Positions 12,064 through 21,735 of a stretch of DNA of 64,000 nucleotides are shown here, in pieces (position 1 is the first letter of the stretch; the number at the start of each line of letters is the position of its first letter). The notes beneath the pieces are model-generated. The model was not told where the DNA came from, searched no databases, and was given only the letters and a program-made list of their open reading frames with translations. The stretch is from Allomyces macrogynus ATCC 38327. Taxonomy: Eukaryota > Blastocladiomycota > Blastocladiomycetes > Blastocladiales > Blastocladiaceae. The DNA lies in the NCBI GenBank assembly GCA_000151295.1, contig GG745366.1, positions 65,136 to 129,135 of the forward strand, given 5' to 3'. Made by a program: the position numbers and the translations under genes.

Positions 12064-13125
12064 TTATTCCATGCTCTGCTGCACCATCAACTGCGCCTGT
12101 GTCGCCACGTCCCGCGCATTGCTTGCCGTGAGCAGTTCCGCCGGCTGGTCGTACGCGAGCGACACCTCGTACGCGTACATGATCATCGTGTCGGACACGG
12201 GCAGGTCGTGGCTTGCGAGCGCGCGGATGCAGTTGGCGACGCGCGCAATGTTGAGCCGTGTCGCCACATCAATCTCGTCGTTCTGGTTGCTGTAGAGCGC
12301 CTCGGCCGTGACGCGCGCGTCAGCTTCGTCAATCGCTGGTGGTGCCGCCACGTGCGCGGCCACCCAAATGTACCCATTGAGCCCGAGAATCACGTCGACA
12401 CCGCACGGCAGCGAGTGAAAGTGCGACTTGCACCGCACGATTAATGCTGGTGGCACCGTGACCAAGCACCCGTTGCGCAGCTTGCCGTACTTCGTGGACC
12501 GCGTGTGCAGCGCGATCGAGCGGTCGGTCGGGACGGATTGAGCCTCGGCGACGAGCATGTCGCCCTCGGCAAAGAAGGTGCGCATCGCCAGTTCGTCGGA
12601 TTCGGATTTCCGGCGCTACGATCAGGACGCGTCCGAGAATGAGTACCGATGCATGTCACACAGCCCAAGACGACCGAGATCCGCACCTGCACGCCACCGG
12701 GTAAGTTGATGGCGCTCAGCATCAACTGCGCGTGCTGCCTTGCGTTCACGTCGACGGCCCACCGCTTCTGGCCCACCTCGACGATACGCCCGACCACCAC
12801 GTCACCGACCGCGCCCGAGTACCGCGTGCGCAGCGGGCGCACCGTGATCAGCTTGTTGATTTGATCGACGACACCGCCCAGGCTCGACACGAGCGTGTGG
12901 TCGCCGTCATTGTAGGCGCCGTGACCTCTATGCGATTCGTGTCAGGACGGAGCGAGATGGCTGCAAAAACGGTTGGAGAGAGCAGATCGGGTACTTCATG
13001 AATTGCGGGTCGTTCGTGATGGTCTCGCCGGGCGTGACGAGATGCACGTTGGCGTTGATCATTGTCTCGTCGTCGCGGTCGTCAGCGACGCGGACATGGC
13101 TGGGTAGGTGGATTTGTACGTCCAT
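12064..13125 (-). CDS. RRP4: Exosome complex RNA-binding subunit Rrp4 (EXOSC2)
   Basis: Three exons: 12995-13125, 12687-12927 and 12064-12615. They sum to 924 nt and give 307 aa. The introns are 67 nt (12928-12994) and 71 nt (12616-12686). The assembled protein has the Rrp4 order: an N-terminal strand (HLVTPGETI), a GHGAYNDGD segment, an S1-type RNA-binding domain (GDVVVGRIVEVGQKRWAVDV through INLPGGVQ), the conserved DELAMRTFFAEGDMLVAE and YGKLRNG, and a KH domain with GLNGYIWV. Rrp4 forms part of the cap of the nuclear and cytoplasmic RNA exosome, which feeds RNA to Rrp44/Rrp6. The start at 13125 is the first Met compatible with the family N-terminus, and exon phases close without frame breaks. 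Confidence 0.95.
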
Positions 13126-15396
13126 AGTGCTTGTTTTGCGCAGAGTCGTTGGTTTAAAATATGCAGTCGATGTGGTGGATGCGGTCAGCGGCTGCAATGA
13201 CGAACAAGATGATTACGACGCAGTTTGCACTCACGACGCGTCAGTATTGACAAGGTCATGTGCGTTCGGCTGAGCGGTTGTGACGCTGATGCAAGCCTCT
13301 CTCAGTAACTTTTGATTCTTTTTCTCTTTGTGCACTGGATTGTCAGTGACCGACCCTGTTGCCAGTCCTTGACGCTGACAGGACCAATTTCGTGGCCTTG
13401 CATCAGCGCATGGCTGCTCGTGCATCTTTGTCTTGACAGTGTCTTGAATGTGCCATGACCAGGAGAACAGGCTAGGTCAGTGGCTCATCATTTGTTGCTG
13501 AGAGGGCTGTGCAAGTTGGTTATGTATGAGCAATGTCTTCAAGGGCATCATGCACGGTTCATTGGCTGTGATCACGTTCTTTGAACATGTGCTGGCTGCA
13601 CTTCTGCACACAGGGTTGCAGCATGATCCTCAAGCTCATTGTTGCCCAAACCGATTTCAAGGAGATGTGCAACAAAGCTTGCTTTGAGTATACTTGTTGG
13701 TCCCATCGAGTCATATGTCAGGGCAGTTATCCCTGCGCCTCACATTGTTGCTGGAAGCCACAAGTCACTGTGCATCATGAATAGGGCTGGACATCATGAT
13801 TAATCTCACAAGTCTGCCTGATGCAGCTCGATTCCTTGCATTGCAATGCAATTGAGGGGCATGACCCTTTGTTCAAGCTTGCTCCAACAATCCAGCAACT
13901 CTTGACTGATTTGGATCACATCCCTGCTGTCATTCATGATGATGTGTTGACAAAGTGGCAGTGTTGGTGCGTTTGATGCTTCAGAGCCCATCTCAAATCA
14001 TTATTGGCTGCCATGCTCTAGCATGGCTGCTGAAACGCCCCCTCATTCACTTGTCAACCCACAATATTCATTCTCAGTTCAACATGTGGGAAAGTGCCCA
14101 GCATCTAAGGTGCAGGCATTCACCTGCTTATTTAATGAGGTACATTGTGGGAGGGCAGCAGGGCATCACCACCCACTCACAACAGGAGCCCAATCTTTTT
14201 GCTTATTGTCATGTCACACTCCAAATATGATATCTGCAGGCGTTGCAGCTACTGGAACTGGATGTGTAGATATTGGACTCGACTCTGCATCTGAGCAAGA
14301 GATTTGACGCTCCATTGATACTCTTTATGCCCAAAATGATTGCTCTCTAAACCTTGGGTGGTGAGTTATATTTGAAGTGAGAAAGTCACACATTAAACTC
14401 AAGACTACTGTGACTGGAGCGACTCTTGTTGTATTTAGCAATAGAAGCAATGTGGGGTGTAATTTTGATCGATTTGCATACTTTGCACAAACAGGAAAGG
14501 GGAGTGAGCAGGCAAGTGAAATTGCTACATGCAGCAAACGTCCTGTGTGCTGCCTGCTGCTTGTGAGGCAAAGCTTGAGTCTGCTTCACCTCACCTCAAC
14601 ATGACAACTTCATGAAATGTCTCCTCCACATCATTGTTCCAAGAAACCCCTTGATTGCATGCTAGCAGCTGCAGCCATCATTCCAAAAAGAATGATCAAT
14701 GTAACAACCAGCATCTTGCCAAAGACCTCACTGGCTGCATTATTTGGGAATAATGGCCTTCAGCATTGACCAGCTTCTGGCTCTTGTCCTGCAACACATT
14801 GCCAAGTACCTGACTGATGACCAAGCTGCTCTTGTGTCACTTGTGCTTGTTGCCACCACAATGTTTGCACCATGCATGTGCACTGCCATTCACACAGTCA
14901 TGGCTGTGTGTTGCAAATGGCCAGCCATGCCTCTGGACATGGACAAGGAAATGATGGCCATGCCACACCCCATTTTACTTGGCCATCTTCTTCACACTGA
15001 TACTTTTCAAGCACCAGACGATACTTTAATCTGATGGAGAGTGATAACGGATGTAAAAGAATCTGTGTTTGACGCCAAGACAGCATTGGCATGGCTGTGT
15101 TGCATTGGCATTGCAGACCAATGCACTGGTCTTGCACAACAGAGTGCACCAACCGTTGCACTGAACTCTTGTGAATATCGTACACCTCGGTTTGAGCGGA
15201 CGCGCCTCGCTCATTGGAAACTCAGTCGGTTTGGCCAAGATGGCGCTGCGCGTGGACACGTTCCTCAGCAATGAACCAAGATCGTCTCAACCATTCATCT
15301 GTCCACTTATTCAATCCCGCCATGGCATCTCAGCCGCCAACCAAAACCCGCGCTCTTTCACAACACAAACACGGCCAACCCACGCGCTCCTCGATC
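13126..15396. other. CpG-depleted, AT-richer gene-free island
   Basis: About 2.3 kb whose composition differs sharply from its neighbours: TG and CA are abundant and CG is rare. I count no CpG at all between 14641 and 15000. No intact gene is present. Decayed coding-like stretches occur, for example 13822-13972 (plus) and 14744-15034 (plus). The pattern looks like old methylated repeats or duplicated genes that lost CpG by deamination (inference). I could not assign a transposon family and saw no terminal repeats. The last 200 nt near 15200 return to host-like composition. Confidence 0.6.
14744..15034 (+). pseudogene. Decayed fragment, possibly F-box-like
   Basis: A 96-codon open frame with no CpG over most of its length. 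The segment FSIDQLLALVLQHIAKYLTD followed by DQAALVSLVLVATTM has the hydrophobic spacing of an F-box helix start (Leu-Leu-x-Val-x-x-x-Ile, then a Leu-Val-Ser-Leu-Val pair). No downstream leucine-rich repeats or other domain are recognisable and the frame ends abruptly. I regard it as a relic of a duplicated gene; the F-box assignment is weak. Confidence 0.25.
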
Positions 15397-16260
15397 TCAC
15401 TTCACTTCTTCACCCACCGCCCCCAACACCACCTTCTCCAACACCTCCAAATCCTGCTCCCGACTCAGCTGGTGATCCCCGTCCTCGACCTTCACCACCC
15501 GGACGCTCTCCACCCCCCACACCGTATCCCATTCCATTTCCGCCCTCTCAAACGGCACATCCACATCCCTCACACCATGCACGCACGTCACGTCCACATT
15601 CCACGGCCACTCCACCCTCCCTTCAATCGGATAAAACTCGGCGCCTTCGCGCGGCCCGTTTTCCAGAAACGCCGCAGGTACCGCAAACTCACCACTCTCC
15701 GCATACTTCGATCGCATCCGGTACCACCCGTCCGCGGTGGGAGCGCACTTCGCGCGCAGACTGCGGCTCGGATCGACCACGGCCCCGCCCACGCCCACCA
15801 AATGCACCCTGTCGAACCGCTCAGTCCAGCGCGGGACAAGGCGCGTGGCGAGCGCGAAGCCGAGCGAGATGCCGACGACCGTCAAGTCCCCACCTTCCCA
15901 ACCGACGGCGTCGACGGCGGACGCGACGTCGTGGGTCCACCGGTGCAGGGTGATATCGGTCGGCGCGCGCCCGGGACGGCGAGTGCCGGACCAGAGGTGG
16001 CCGTGATGCGCGAAGGTGCCGTAGTGGTCGAGCGTGAGGAAGGATGTGGACGGGTGAGCAGACCGCGCGAGGTGCATGATTTTGGTCGAGGTGCGGGAGG
16101 AGGTGAGGAACCCGGGGATTACGAGCAGGTGGTGCGAAGGGGAGGGGGAAGTCGCAGGGATGTGCCAGATGTGCGCGGGGAGCGATGTGGTGGTGGGCAG
16201 GGTGGTGGTGGAGAGGGCGCGCGAGGCCGAGGAGACGGCGGGCGCAGCGCGTGCGGTCAT
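15397..16260 (-). CDS. Alpha/beta-hydrolase, ABHD10-like, probably mitochondrial
   Basis: A single-exon gene of 287 aa. It has an alpha/beta-hydrolase layout: HHLLVIPGFLTSS near the start, nucleophile elbow GISLGFA (Ser), a late Asp in VHGVRDVDVP and a catalytic His in EDGDHQLS close to the C-terminus. The overall size and the HGVRDVDVP...DGDHQLS spacing recall ABHD10-type mitochondrial thioesterases/esterases (family knowledge). The first 35 residues from the Met at 16260 (MTARAAPAVSSASRALSTTT) are rich in Ala, Ser, Thr and Arg without acidic residues, consistent with a mitochondrial presequence. The frame stays open upstream to a Met at 16515, but that extension is of low complexity and I prefer 16260. 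Substrate unknown. Confidence 0.75.
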   Translation of the reverse strand: MTARAAPAVSSASRALSTTTLPTTTSLPAHIWHIPATSPSPSHHLLVIPGFLTSSRTSTKIMHLARSAHPSTSFLTLDHYGTFAHHGHLWSGTRRPGRAPTDITLHRWTHDVASAVDAVGWEGGDLTVVGISLGFALATRLVPRWTERFDRVHLVGVGGAVVDPSRSLRAKCAPTADGWYRMRSKYAESGEFAVPAAFLENGPREGAEFYPIEGRVEWPWNVDVTCVHGVRDVDVPFERAEMEWDTVWGVESVRVVKVEDGDHQLSREQDLEVLEKVVLGAVGEEVK

Positions 16261-16574
16261 GACGATGGTGCTTGGTGGATCGCGCTTGGTGGAACTTGGG
16301 AGATCGCGCTTGGCAGATCGTTGTGCTTGCTGTTGTTCAATCCTGTCCTGTTTGCGAGCTGGAGACGTCAAGACAGGGAGAGAGAGAGCGAAAGAGGGCA
16401 AATGTGATGGGGGCCTGACCTGAGCGTTGAAGAGAGCAGCAACAACAAGAATGACCACAAACACACTTTCACTTGACAACTTCCTCGCGGGACGTGCATG
16501 ACCCAAACCACACAAACTTCAGCATCAAAAATACACCGTTATGTACAGATCCCTCCCACTTCCAATCTCCTCCT
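16261..16574. other. Intergenic region upstream of the ABHD10-like gene
   Basis: About 310 nt. It holds the 5' flank of the minus-strand hydrolase and the 3' flank of the next minus-strand gene. A short GAGAGAGAGC purine stretch lies near 16378. No gene is supported. Confidence 0.5.
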
Positions 16575-17687
16575 TCAGGCCGCCGCCTGCGCCGGCGTAT
16601 TCGCAACATACTGCTGCTGCTGTTGTTGCTGTACACCCGCCTGCGCGAGGTGCCGTTTGCCCAGCTTGGCCGCGATCCCGCGCAAAAAGTGCCAGGCGCC
16701 AATACTCTGCAAACTGCCGCGCTGGAAAATCGCGTCCACGTCCAACTGCTCGACACCATCCGGCGCCAAATCCGACGGACAATGGTAGACCAGCGCGAGC
16801 GGCAACGTGCGCAGCGAGCTCGACCGCGCCGTCTTTTTCGCGCGCTCCTCCACTTCACCGTTAGCATCAGCCGGCCGGCGCGTCAATGACGCGTAATGCG
16901 CGAGCCGCGCATCGGCCAGGTGCGGCGGGAGGTTGGCCTGGTCCCACGACAGCGCGAGAACGACGAGCACGTTCGGGTCATTTGTCGCGACCGACGCCAG
17001 GAAGTCGTTGACGAGTGCGCGGTAGGCGTCGGCGTTGGTCAACGCCGCGGGCGGCGGCGTGCGGTCGACGTAGACGCGACGACGCGGAGACGTGGCCGGC
17101 GCGTTCGGGTCCGGGAAGTAGGCGGCCGACCGGCCGCCGCACGGCAGCGCCTCGGCGAGCTCCGTCGGGGGAGTAACGTGCACGAGCGACTCGGGCGCGA
17201 AATACGGCAGGTGCACGAGCGTCACGTCGGTGCCCGAGTTGGGCGCCAGGTGGCGCGCGGCAAGCGCGGCGAGCCGGGTCGGGGTCAGCGACGATGGCGT
17301 GAGCAACGTCGACGAGAGGGTCAGGTCCGAGGCCAGGACGTGCGCGTCGGGCGAGACGGCGAGCACGTGCACGTTCAGGTGCGGGTGAATGGCGTGCATG
17401 GCCGTGACAAAGTCGTGCCGTGGGGTCAGGTCGAGACCGAGCAGGTGCGCGAGCTCGTGGTTGGCGTTGCAGACGGCCGATTGTGGGGCATCGGACAGGA
17501 CCAGGGACCCGGTCGCAGCCGATTGGACGAGGGCGTCGAGGGTCGGGGTGGGCGTCGAGGAGACGGAACGTGTGGAGGGCGAGAAGAGCGCCGAGCTGCC
17601 GGGCATGTAGACGAGCAGGACCTTGGAGGGGGTCGGCGCCGCGTCGTTTGCCGGCGAGGACGCGGTGGAGGGGGCGATGGGGGCCAT
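16575..17687 (-). CDS. Uncharacterised protein of 370 aa
   Basis: A single open frame starting at the Met at 17687 (MAPIAPSTASSPANDAAPTP). After a low-complexity N-terminus it has a beta-strand-like KVLLVYMPGSSALF, then TPTLDALVQSAATGSLVLS, NHELAHLLGLDL, VYVDRTPPP and VLVVLALSWDQAN, and ends with a Gln tract (seven Gln) and NTPAQAAA. The early part is reminiscent of the metal-site region of alkaline-phosphatase-superfamily proteins such as cofactor-independent phosphoglycerate mutases (a strand followed by TP-x-LDAL). The key metal ligands are not evident, so I assign no function. Codon composition matches neighbouring genes, which supports it being real. Confidence 0.65.
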   Translation of the reverse strand: MAPIAPSTASSPANDAAPTPSKVLLVYMPGSSALFSPSTRSVSSTPTPTLDALVQSAATGSLVLSDAPQSAVCNANHELAHLLGLDLTPRHDFVTAMHAIHPHLNVHVLAVSPDAHVLASDLTLSSTLLTPSSLTPTRLAALAARHLAPNSGTDVTLVHLPYFAPESLVHVTPPTELAEALPCGGRSAAYFPDPNAPATSPRRRVYVDRTPPPAALTNADAYRALVNDFLASVATNDPNVLVVLALSWDQANLPPHLADARLAHYASLTRRPADANGEVEERAKKTARSSSLRTLPLALVYHCPSDLAPDGVEQLDVDAIFQRGSLQSIGAWHFLRGIAAKLGKRHLAQAGVQQQQQQQYVANTPAQAAA

Positions 17688-18433
17688 GGCGTGTTGTGTT
17701 GGTGGTTGGAGAGGTGCTGGAATGCTGGAGAGCTGGAGCGGGGCAGCGCGCGGTCGCACGGCTTTGTACCCCGGAGGGCGGGGCAGGCAGAGGCGAGAGC
17801 GGGGGGACTCGAGCGAGAACGAGCGATCGGGGCCGGGTCCCGGCCGTGCGCGGTTGGCGGCGATCGCGGCGCCTCGGCGACGCGTCGCGGGCGGCGCCGG
17901 CGTGCGGAGACGCTGATCGTCGTGTTCGCAGCGTGACTCAGTCCCGTGAGCCGCCGCGCTTCCGCGGTGACGCCGCATGACATGTCATCGCTCGAGACCT
18001 GCCAAATCACTCGAGCGCGCACCCTGAATCTCGCATGACAAGACTCGGCTGCTTCTCTCAAGAGCACGTGCGGCGTGCGCGCACCACGTCAACCGGGCGT
18101 CTCACGCTGCACGTCTCGCACCGCGCAACCGCGGCAAAGATCGCTTCCTGCCCCTGCCGGTGCGGCCACGCGCAGACGCTCCCCCTGGCCTCGGCCGGCC
18201 CGCGCCGCTTGGTCGCCAAGGGCCCCGCGCCGCGCGCCGCTCGCTGGTCGCACCACCACCGCCGCTTGGCCCGCCGTCCTCGGCACTCGTCGCTCCCGTC
18301 GCCAACGCTTCGTCACGGCGCTCGTCGCTCCCTGCCCGCGTCGCTGCTGTCGCTCCTCGACCCGCCCGCCGCCCGCTCTTTCTCCCCGACAACGACAAGT
18401 GCACTTTTCCAGCACGCTTTCAGCAATCCAGCC
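17688..18433. promoter_or_regulatory. Divergent intergenic region
   Basis: About 750 nt between an unknown minus-strand gene and the plus-strand chitosanase-like gene. Being flanked by two divergent starts, it should contain both promoters. It is very GC-rich; no TATA box is evident. An open frame upstream of 18434 continues the chitosanase frame to 18035 but is of unlikely composition. Confidence 0.4.
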
Positions 18434-20025
18434 ATGATGTCGACCTCTGTGCGCCGTGCTCCACCTGCAGTCCGCTCACGCTCGACGCGCTGCACGCGCC
18501 TTGGCCATGTCGTGCTCGCCGTCGTGCTCGCCCTCGCCGCTACTGCTGCAACGAACCACGTCCTCGCGCGCCCCGACCCTCACCCCGGCCCTGGGCCCGC
18601 GCCAAATCCCAATCCCGGTCCCGGCCCTGGTCCCGACCCGCTCGCCGCGCCCGCGCCGCGGCCGGACCCGCTGCCGCTCCCGGACCCAGCCAGCGTCTTT
18701 GGGTTCCTGGCGGCCGACGACCACCTCGCCTGGTCGGGCCCGAACCCGGCGCCGCTCTACGTGCCCGTCGACGACCTGCACCGGCGGCGGCAGTCGCCGT
18801 CCGAAGTGCTCGCGCATTTGCTCAACGACGATCAGGACGTTCCGGCGCCCGAGCCGGAACCATCGCCGGTCGTCGCGAGGCCGCGGCCGACGGGGACGGG
18901 TGTGTTGGACGAGGAAATTCCCGCCGCGGACGACGAGGTGGTGGTCGGACACGTCGTGGACCTCGACGACGGCGCGGCCAGCACGATGCTGATCGAGGCG
19001 CCGCCCGGTCCCACGCCGTCCGTGCCCGTCGAGGAAGTCGTCTTTGATCCGATCACGCCCTTTGATCCCGCGTCCGTTCCATTCTCCACGCCGACCGCCG
19101 TACTGGGGGACCCCGCGGGCCCAACACCCTTTGACGACCCGGCCATTCTCCCTCCACCTTACCCCACCAACACCGATGACGACGTGCCCGCGACCATCGT
19201 CGACTCTGACCGAGTCTGCGCGCCCGGGGACGTCCTGCCGCCCGCACGCGCCGCGCCGGACGTCCTCTTCCTCACCGACCGCGACTTGGCGGACATCGAC
19301 TGGACCAAATCCACCCCACCGTCGGTCTCGCTGTCCGCGCGCGCCGCGTCCGTCCTCGCCGCGGTCAACGCGCACCACATCCCCCACCTCGTGCGCGGAC
19401 CTCGGTAACCACCGCGGCTACACGGCGGGGATCGGCGGGTTCACAACGCGCGACGGCGACCTGCTCTCCGTCCTCACGCGGTTCCACCACGCTGTCGGGC
19501 TCCGACGAGCTGCACGTGTACGAGCCGGTCCTCGCCGACCTGGCCGCGTTCACGTCGCCGGATACGGCGATGATCCCAAACTTGTGCTGCGCGTGGTTCC
19601 AGACGATGCGCGACGCGAAACTCGGACCGCACCTCGTGCAGGCGCAGAAGGACGTGTATGACCGGCTGGTCGTGTGGCCCGCGATGGACGTTGCGAGTAA
19701 GTTGGGCCCGCTCGCGAATGTGCCGCTCGTACAGGCGCACCTGGTGGATGCGGCGAGGGTGCATGGCGCGGACGAGATGCGCGCGATGGTCGCGCGAGTG
19801 GTGAAGGGGACGGTCGGGATGACGCGCGAGGCGTTTGTGGCGGGGATGGTGCGGGAGCGCGCGGGGGTCGTGTCGGAGGCGGAAGATGCGGCGCGCGTCG
19901 TGTGTTTCGTCAAGTGGGGCGATGCGGGGGAGTGGGAGTTGAAGGGGCGGTTGACGTGTGAGGTGGCGAGTGGGGAGGTGGTGGAGATTGAGAAAGAGAG
20001 CAAGGAGACGAGGAAGAAGACGTAG
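18434..20025 (+). CDS. GH46 chitosanase-like secreted protein, frame-disrupted
   Basis: The start at 18434 gives a secretory signal (basic MMSTSVRRAPPAVRSRSTR, then hydrophobic VVLAVVLALAATAAT). A Pro/Gly-rich linker (PGPGPAPNPNPGPGPGP) and an acidic low-complexity region of about 200 residues follow. The C-terminal part matches family 46 chitosanases: NHRGYTAGIGGFTTRDGD, then SPDTAMIPNLCCAWFQTMRD, AQKDVYDRL, VQAHLVDAARVHG. Two frame changes separate these blocks, near 19405 and near 19490; each needs a +1 shift and neither looks like an intron. Where active enzymes have Asp in GDGRGYT, this one has Asn (GNHRGYT). The expected upstream Glu segment (FENS-like) is not visible. It could be a decaying gene, a catalytically altered protein, or carry sequence errors. 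It ends TRKKT-stop at 20025. Confidence 0.6.
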
Positions 20026-20043
20026 GTGATGGACTGATCCCAC

Positions 20044-20120
20044 GGCGGCGGGTTGGGTGGGACAACAGAGAACGCAAAGGGCGGCGGGTTGGGTGGGACA
20101 ACAGAGAACGCAAAGGGCGG
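20044..20120. repeat. 36-bp tandem minisatellite truncated by a gap
   Basis: Two complete copies and the start of a third of a 36-bp unit beginning GGCGGCGGGTTGGGTGGGAC. The copies look identical. The array starts just after the chitosanase stop codon and runs straight into the N run, so more copies are probably hidden in the gap. The period is a multiple of three. Confidence 0.9.
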
Positions 20121-20770
20121 NNNNNNNNNNNNNNNNNNNNNNNNNNNNNNNNNNNNNNNNNNNNNNNNNNNNNNNNNNNNNNNNNNNNNNNNNNNNNNNN
20201 NNNNNNNNNNNNNNNNNNNNNNNNNNNNNNNNNNNNNNNNNNNNNNNNNNNNNNNNNNNNNNNNNNNNNNNNNNNNNNNNNNNNNNNNNNNNNNNNNNNN
20301 NNNNNNNNNNNNNNNNNNNNNNNNNNNNNNNNNNNNNNNNNNNNNNNNNNNNNNNNNNNNNNNNNNNNNNNNNNNNNNNNNNNNNNNNNNNNNNNNNNNN
20401 NNNNNNNNNNNNNNNNNNNNNNNNNNNNNNNNNNNNNNNNNNNNNNNNNNNNNNNNNNNNNNNNNNNNNNNNNNNNNNNNNNNNNNNNNNNNNNNNNNNN
20501 NNNNNNNNNNNNNNNNNNNNNNNNNNNNNNNNNNNNNNNNNNNNNNNNNNNNNNNNNNNNNNNNNNNNNNNNNNNNNNNNNNNNNNNNNNNNNNNNNNNN
20601 NNNNNNNNNNNNNNNNNNNNNNNNNNNNNNNNNNNNNNNNNNNNNNNNNNNNNNNNNNNNNNNNNNNNNNNNNNNNNNNNNNNNNNNNNNNNNNNNNNNN
20701 NNNNNNNNNNNNNNNNNNNNNNNNNNNNNNNNNNNNNNNNNNNNNNNNNNNNNNNNNNNNNNNNNNNNNN
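20121..20770. other. Assembly gap of 650 N
   Basis: Unsequenced. The left edge is a tandem repeat, the likely reason for the break. The start of the following LIM gene may lie inside. Confidence 0.95.
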
Positions 20771-20808
20771 CGGCACGACGAGCAGGAAGTGTCGCTGGAA
20801 TCGTAGTG

Positions 20809-21735
20809 ATGATGCGCGCGAAGGACGGCCTGCGCGGACTGACGATCGAGCCGACTGGGACAGCAGAGCCCATGAAATTTGGTTGCAAGAGCACGATGGT
20901 ATGTTCTCTCCTCGTCGGTCGTGCAACCGTGTCGACGAGAACGTCCGCTAATTCGGTCCCTTTATCCACCATAGCCGACCACGCTGTCCCGCCTACAACG
21001 GCCACGGCCCCGCTTGCGTCCGCCGCCCCGCAAAAGCGCCGCCGGTCCATGCCCCCAACTGGCACCGCCGCCGCGACCCCGGTCAGACGCTCGGCGCGCA
21101 TCGTCGCCAAGGCCGAGTCGACCCCCTCCACCCTCCCCGAGACCCCCGCACCTCGCCCACCGCCGCGCCGCAAGGCCTCGATCAGTCCCGCCGGCCGGTC
21201 GCGCATCCGCGTCAAGGCCGCTGCCGCCGCGCTCGAGTCGTCCCCCGCGGGCAACACGCGCGGGCGGAGCCGCAGCCGCAAGCGCTCCCTCCCCACCCCC
21301 GCTCCCGCATCGCTCTCGCCCGACTCATTCAAGCGCCGCCGCGCCGCATTCGAATCCACCGACCCGGACCCGACCCCACTCCCGCCGGCCAAACGCGCGC
21401 GGCGGTCGGCCCCCGCGGCGATCGCCGACGCCGACACGTCCCTGTTCGCGACCCGCGCGGCGGTCCCCTGTGCGGCATGTGTGCGGGACGTGTATCGTCG
21501 GGAGGCGGTGGTCCTGGGCGGGACGCGCGCGTGGCACCCGGCGTGCTTTGTCTGTGCGGATTGTCGTGCCAAGGCTGGGGAGGGGAATACGCCCGCGCGA
21601 CTGGCCACGGCGTTGGCGGTCGTGGTGGACGGTGGGGTGTTGGTGTGCGCGCACCATGCGATGGACAGGATGCGCCGCGCGGTGCCGGCGACGGCCAAGG
21701 CCGAAGTCAGCGGGGGTGGTGGCGGCAGGGCGTGA
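20809..21735 (+). CDS. Single LIM-domain protein with basic Pro/Ser-rich N-terminus
   Basis: The frame is open from the gap to the stop at 21735; 20809 is the first Met after the gap, so the true start is uncertain (21050 is another possibility). The N-terminal two thirds are basic and of low complexity (PQKRRRSMPP, RGRSRSRKRS, FKRRRAAFE, PPAKRARRSAP), with several nuclear-localisation-like clusters. The C-terminus holds one zinc-binding LIM domain: CAAC, 17 residues, H-x2-C, x2-C-x2-C, then VLVCAHH as the last ligands. LIM domains mediate protein-protein contacts. An isolated LIM with a basic tail suggests a nuclear adaptor (inference). A possible intron (GTATGT...CATAG, 20900-20975) would throw the LIM frame out, so I did not use it. 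Confidence 0.6.
   Translation: MMRAKDGLRGLTIEPTGTAEPMKFGCKSTMVCSLLVGRATVSTRTSANSVPLSTIADHAVPPTTATAPLASAAPQKRRRSMPPTGTAAATPVRRSARIVAKAESTPSTLPETPAPRPPPRRKASISPAGRSRIRVKAAAAALESSPAGNTRGRSRSRKRSLPTPAPASLSPDSFKRRRAAFESTDPDPTPLPPAKRARRSAPAAIADADTSLFATRAAVPCAACVRDVYRREAVVLGGTRAWHPACFVCADCRAKAGEGNTPARLATALAVVVDGGVLVCAHHAMDRMRRAVPATAKAEVSGGGGGRA

Noticed and set aside
15214..16407. A 397-codon plus-strand frame
   Set aside because: Antisense to the alpha/beta-hydrolase gene, low-complexity His/Pro/Arg/Gly composition.
20900..20975. Intron-like GTATGT...CATAG in the LIM gene
   Set aside because: Splicing it would move the downstream reading frame away from the LIM domain, so it is not used, at least with these exact ends.
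19365..21698. A 777-codon minus-strand frame spanning the N gap
   Set aside because: Its length comes from 650 N translated as X. The flanks are antisense to the chitosanase-like and LIM genes.
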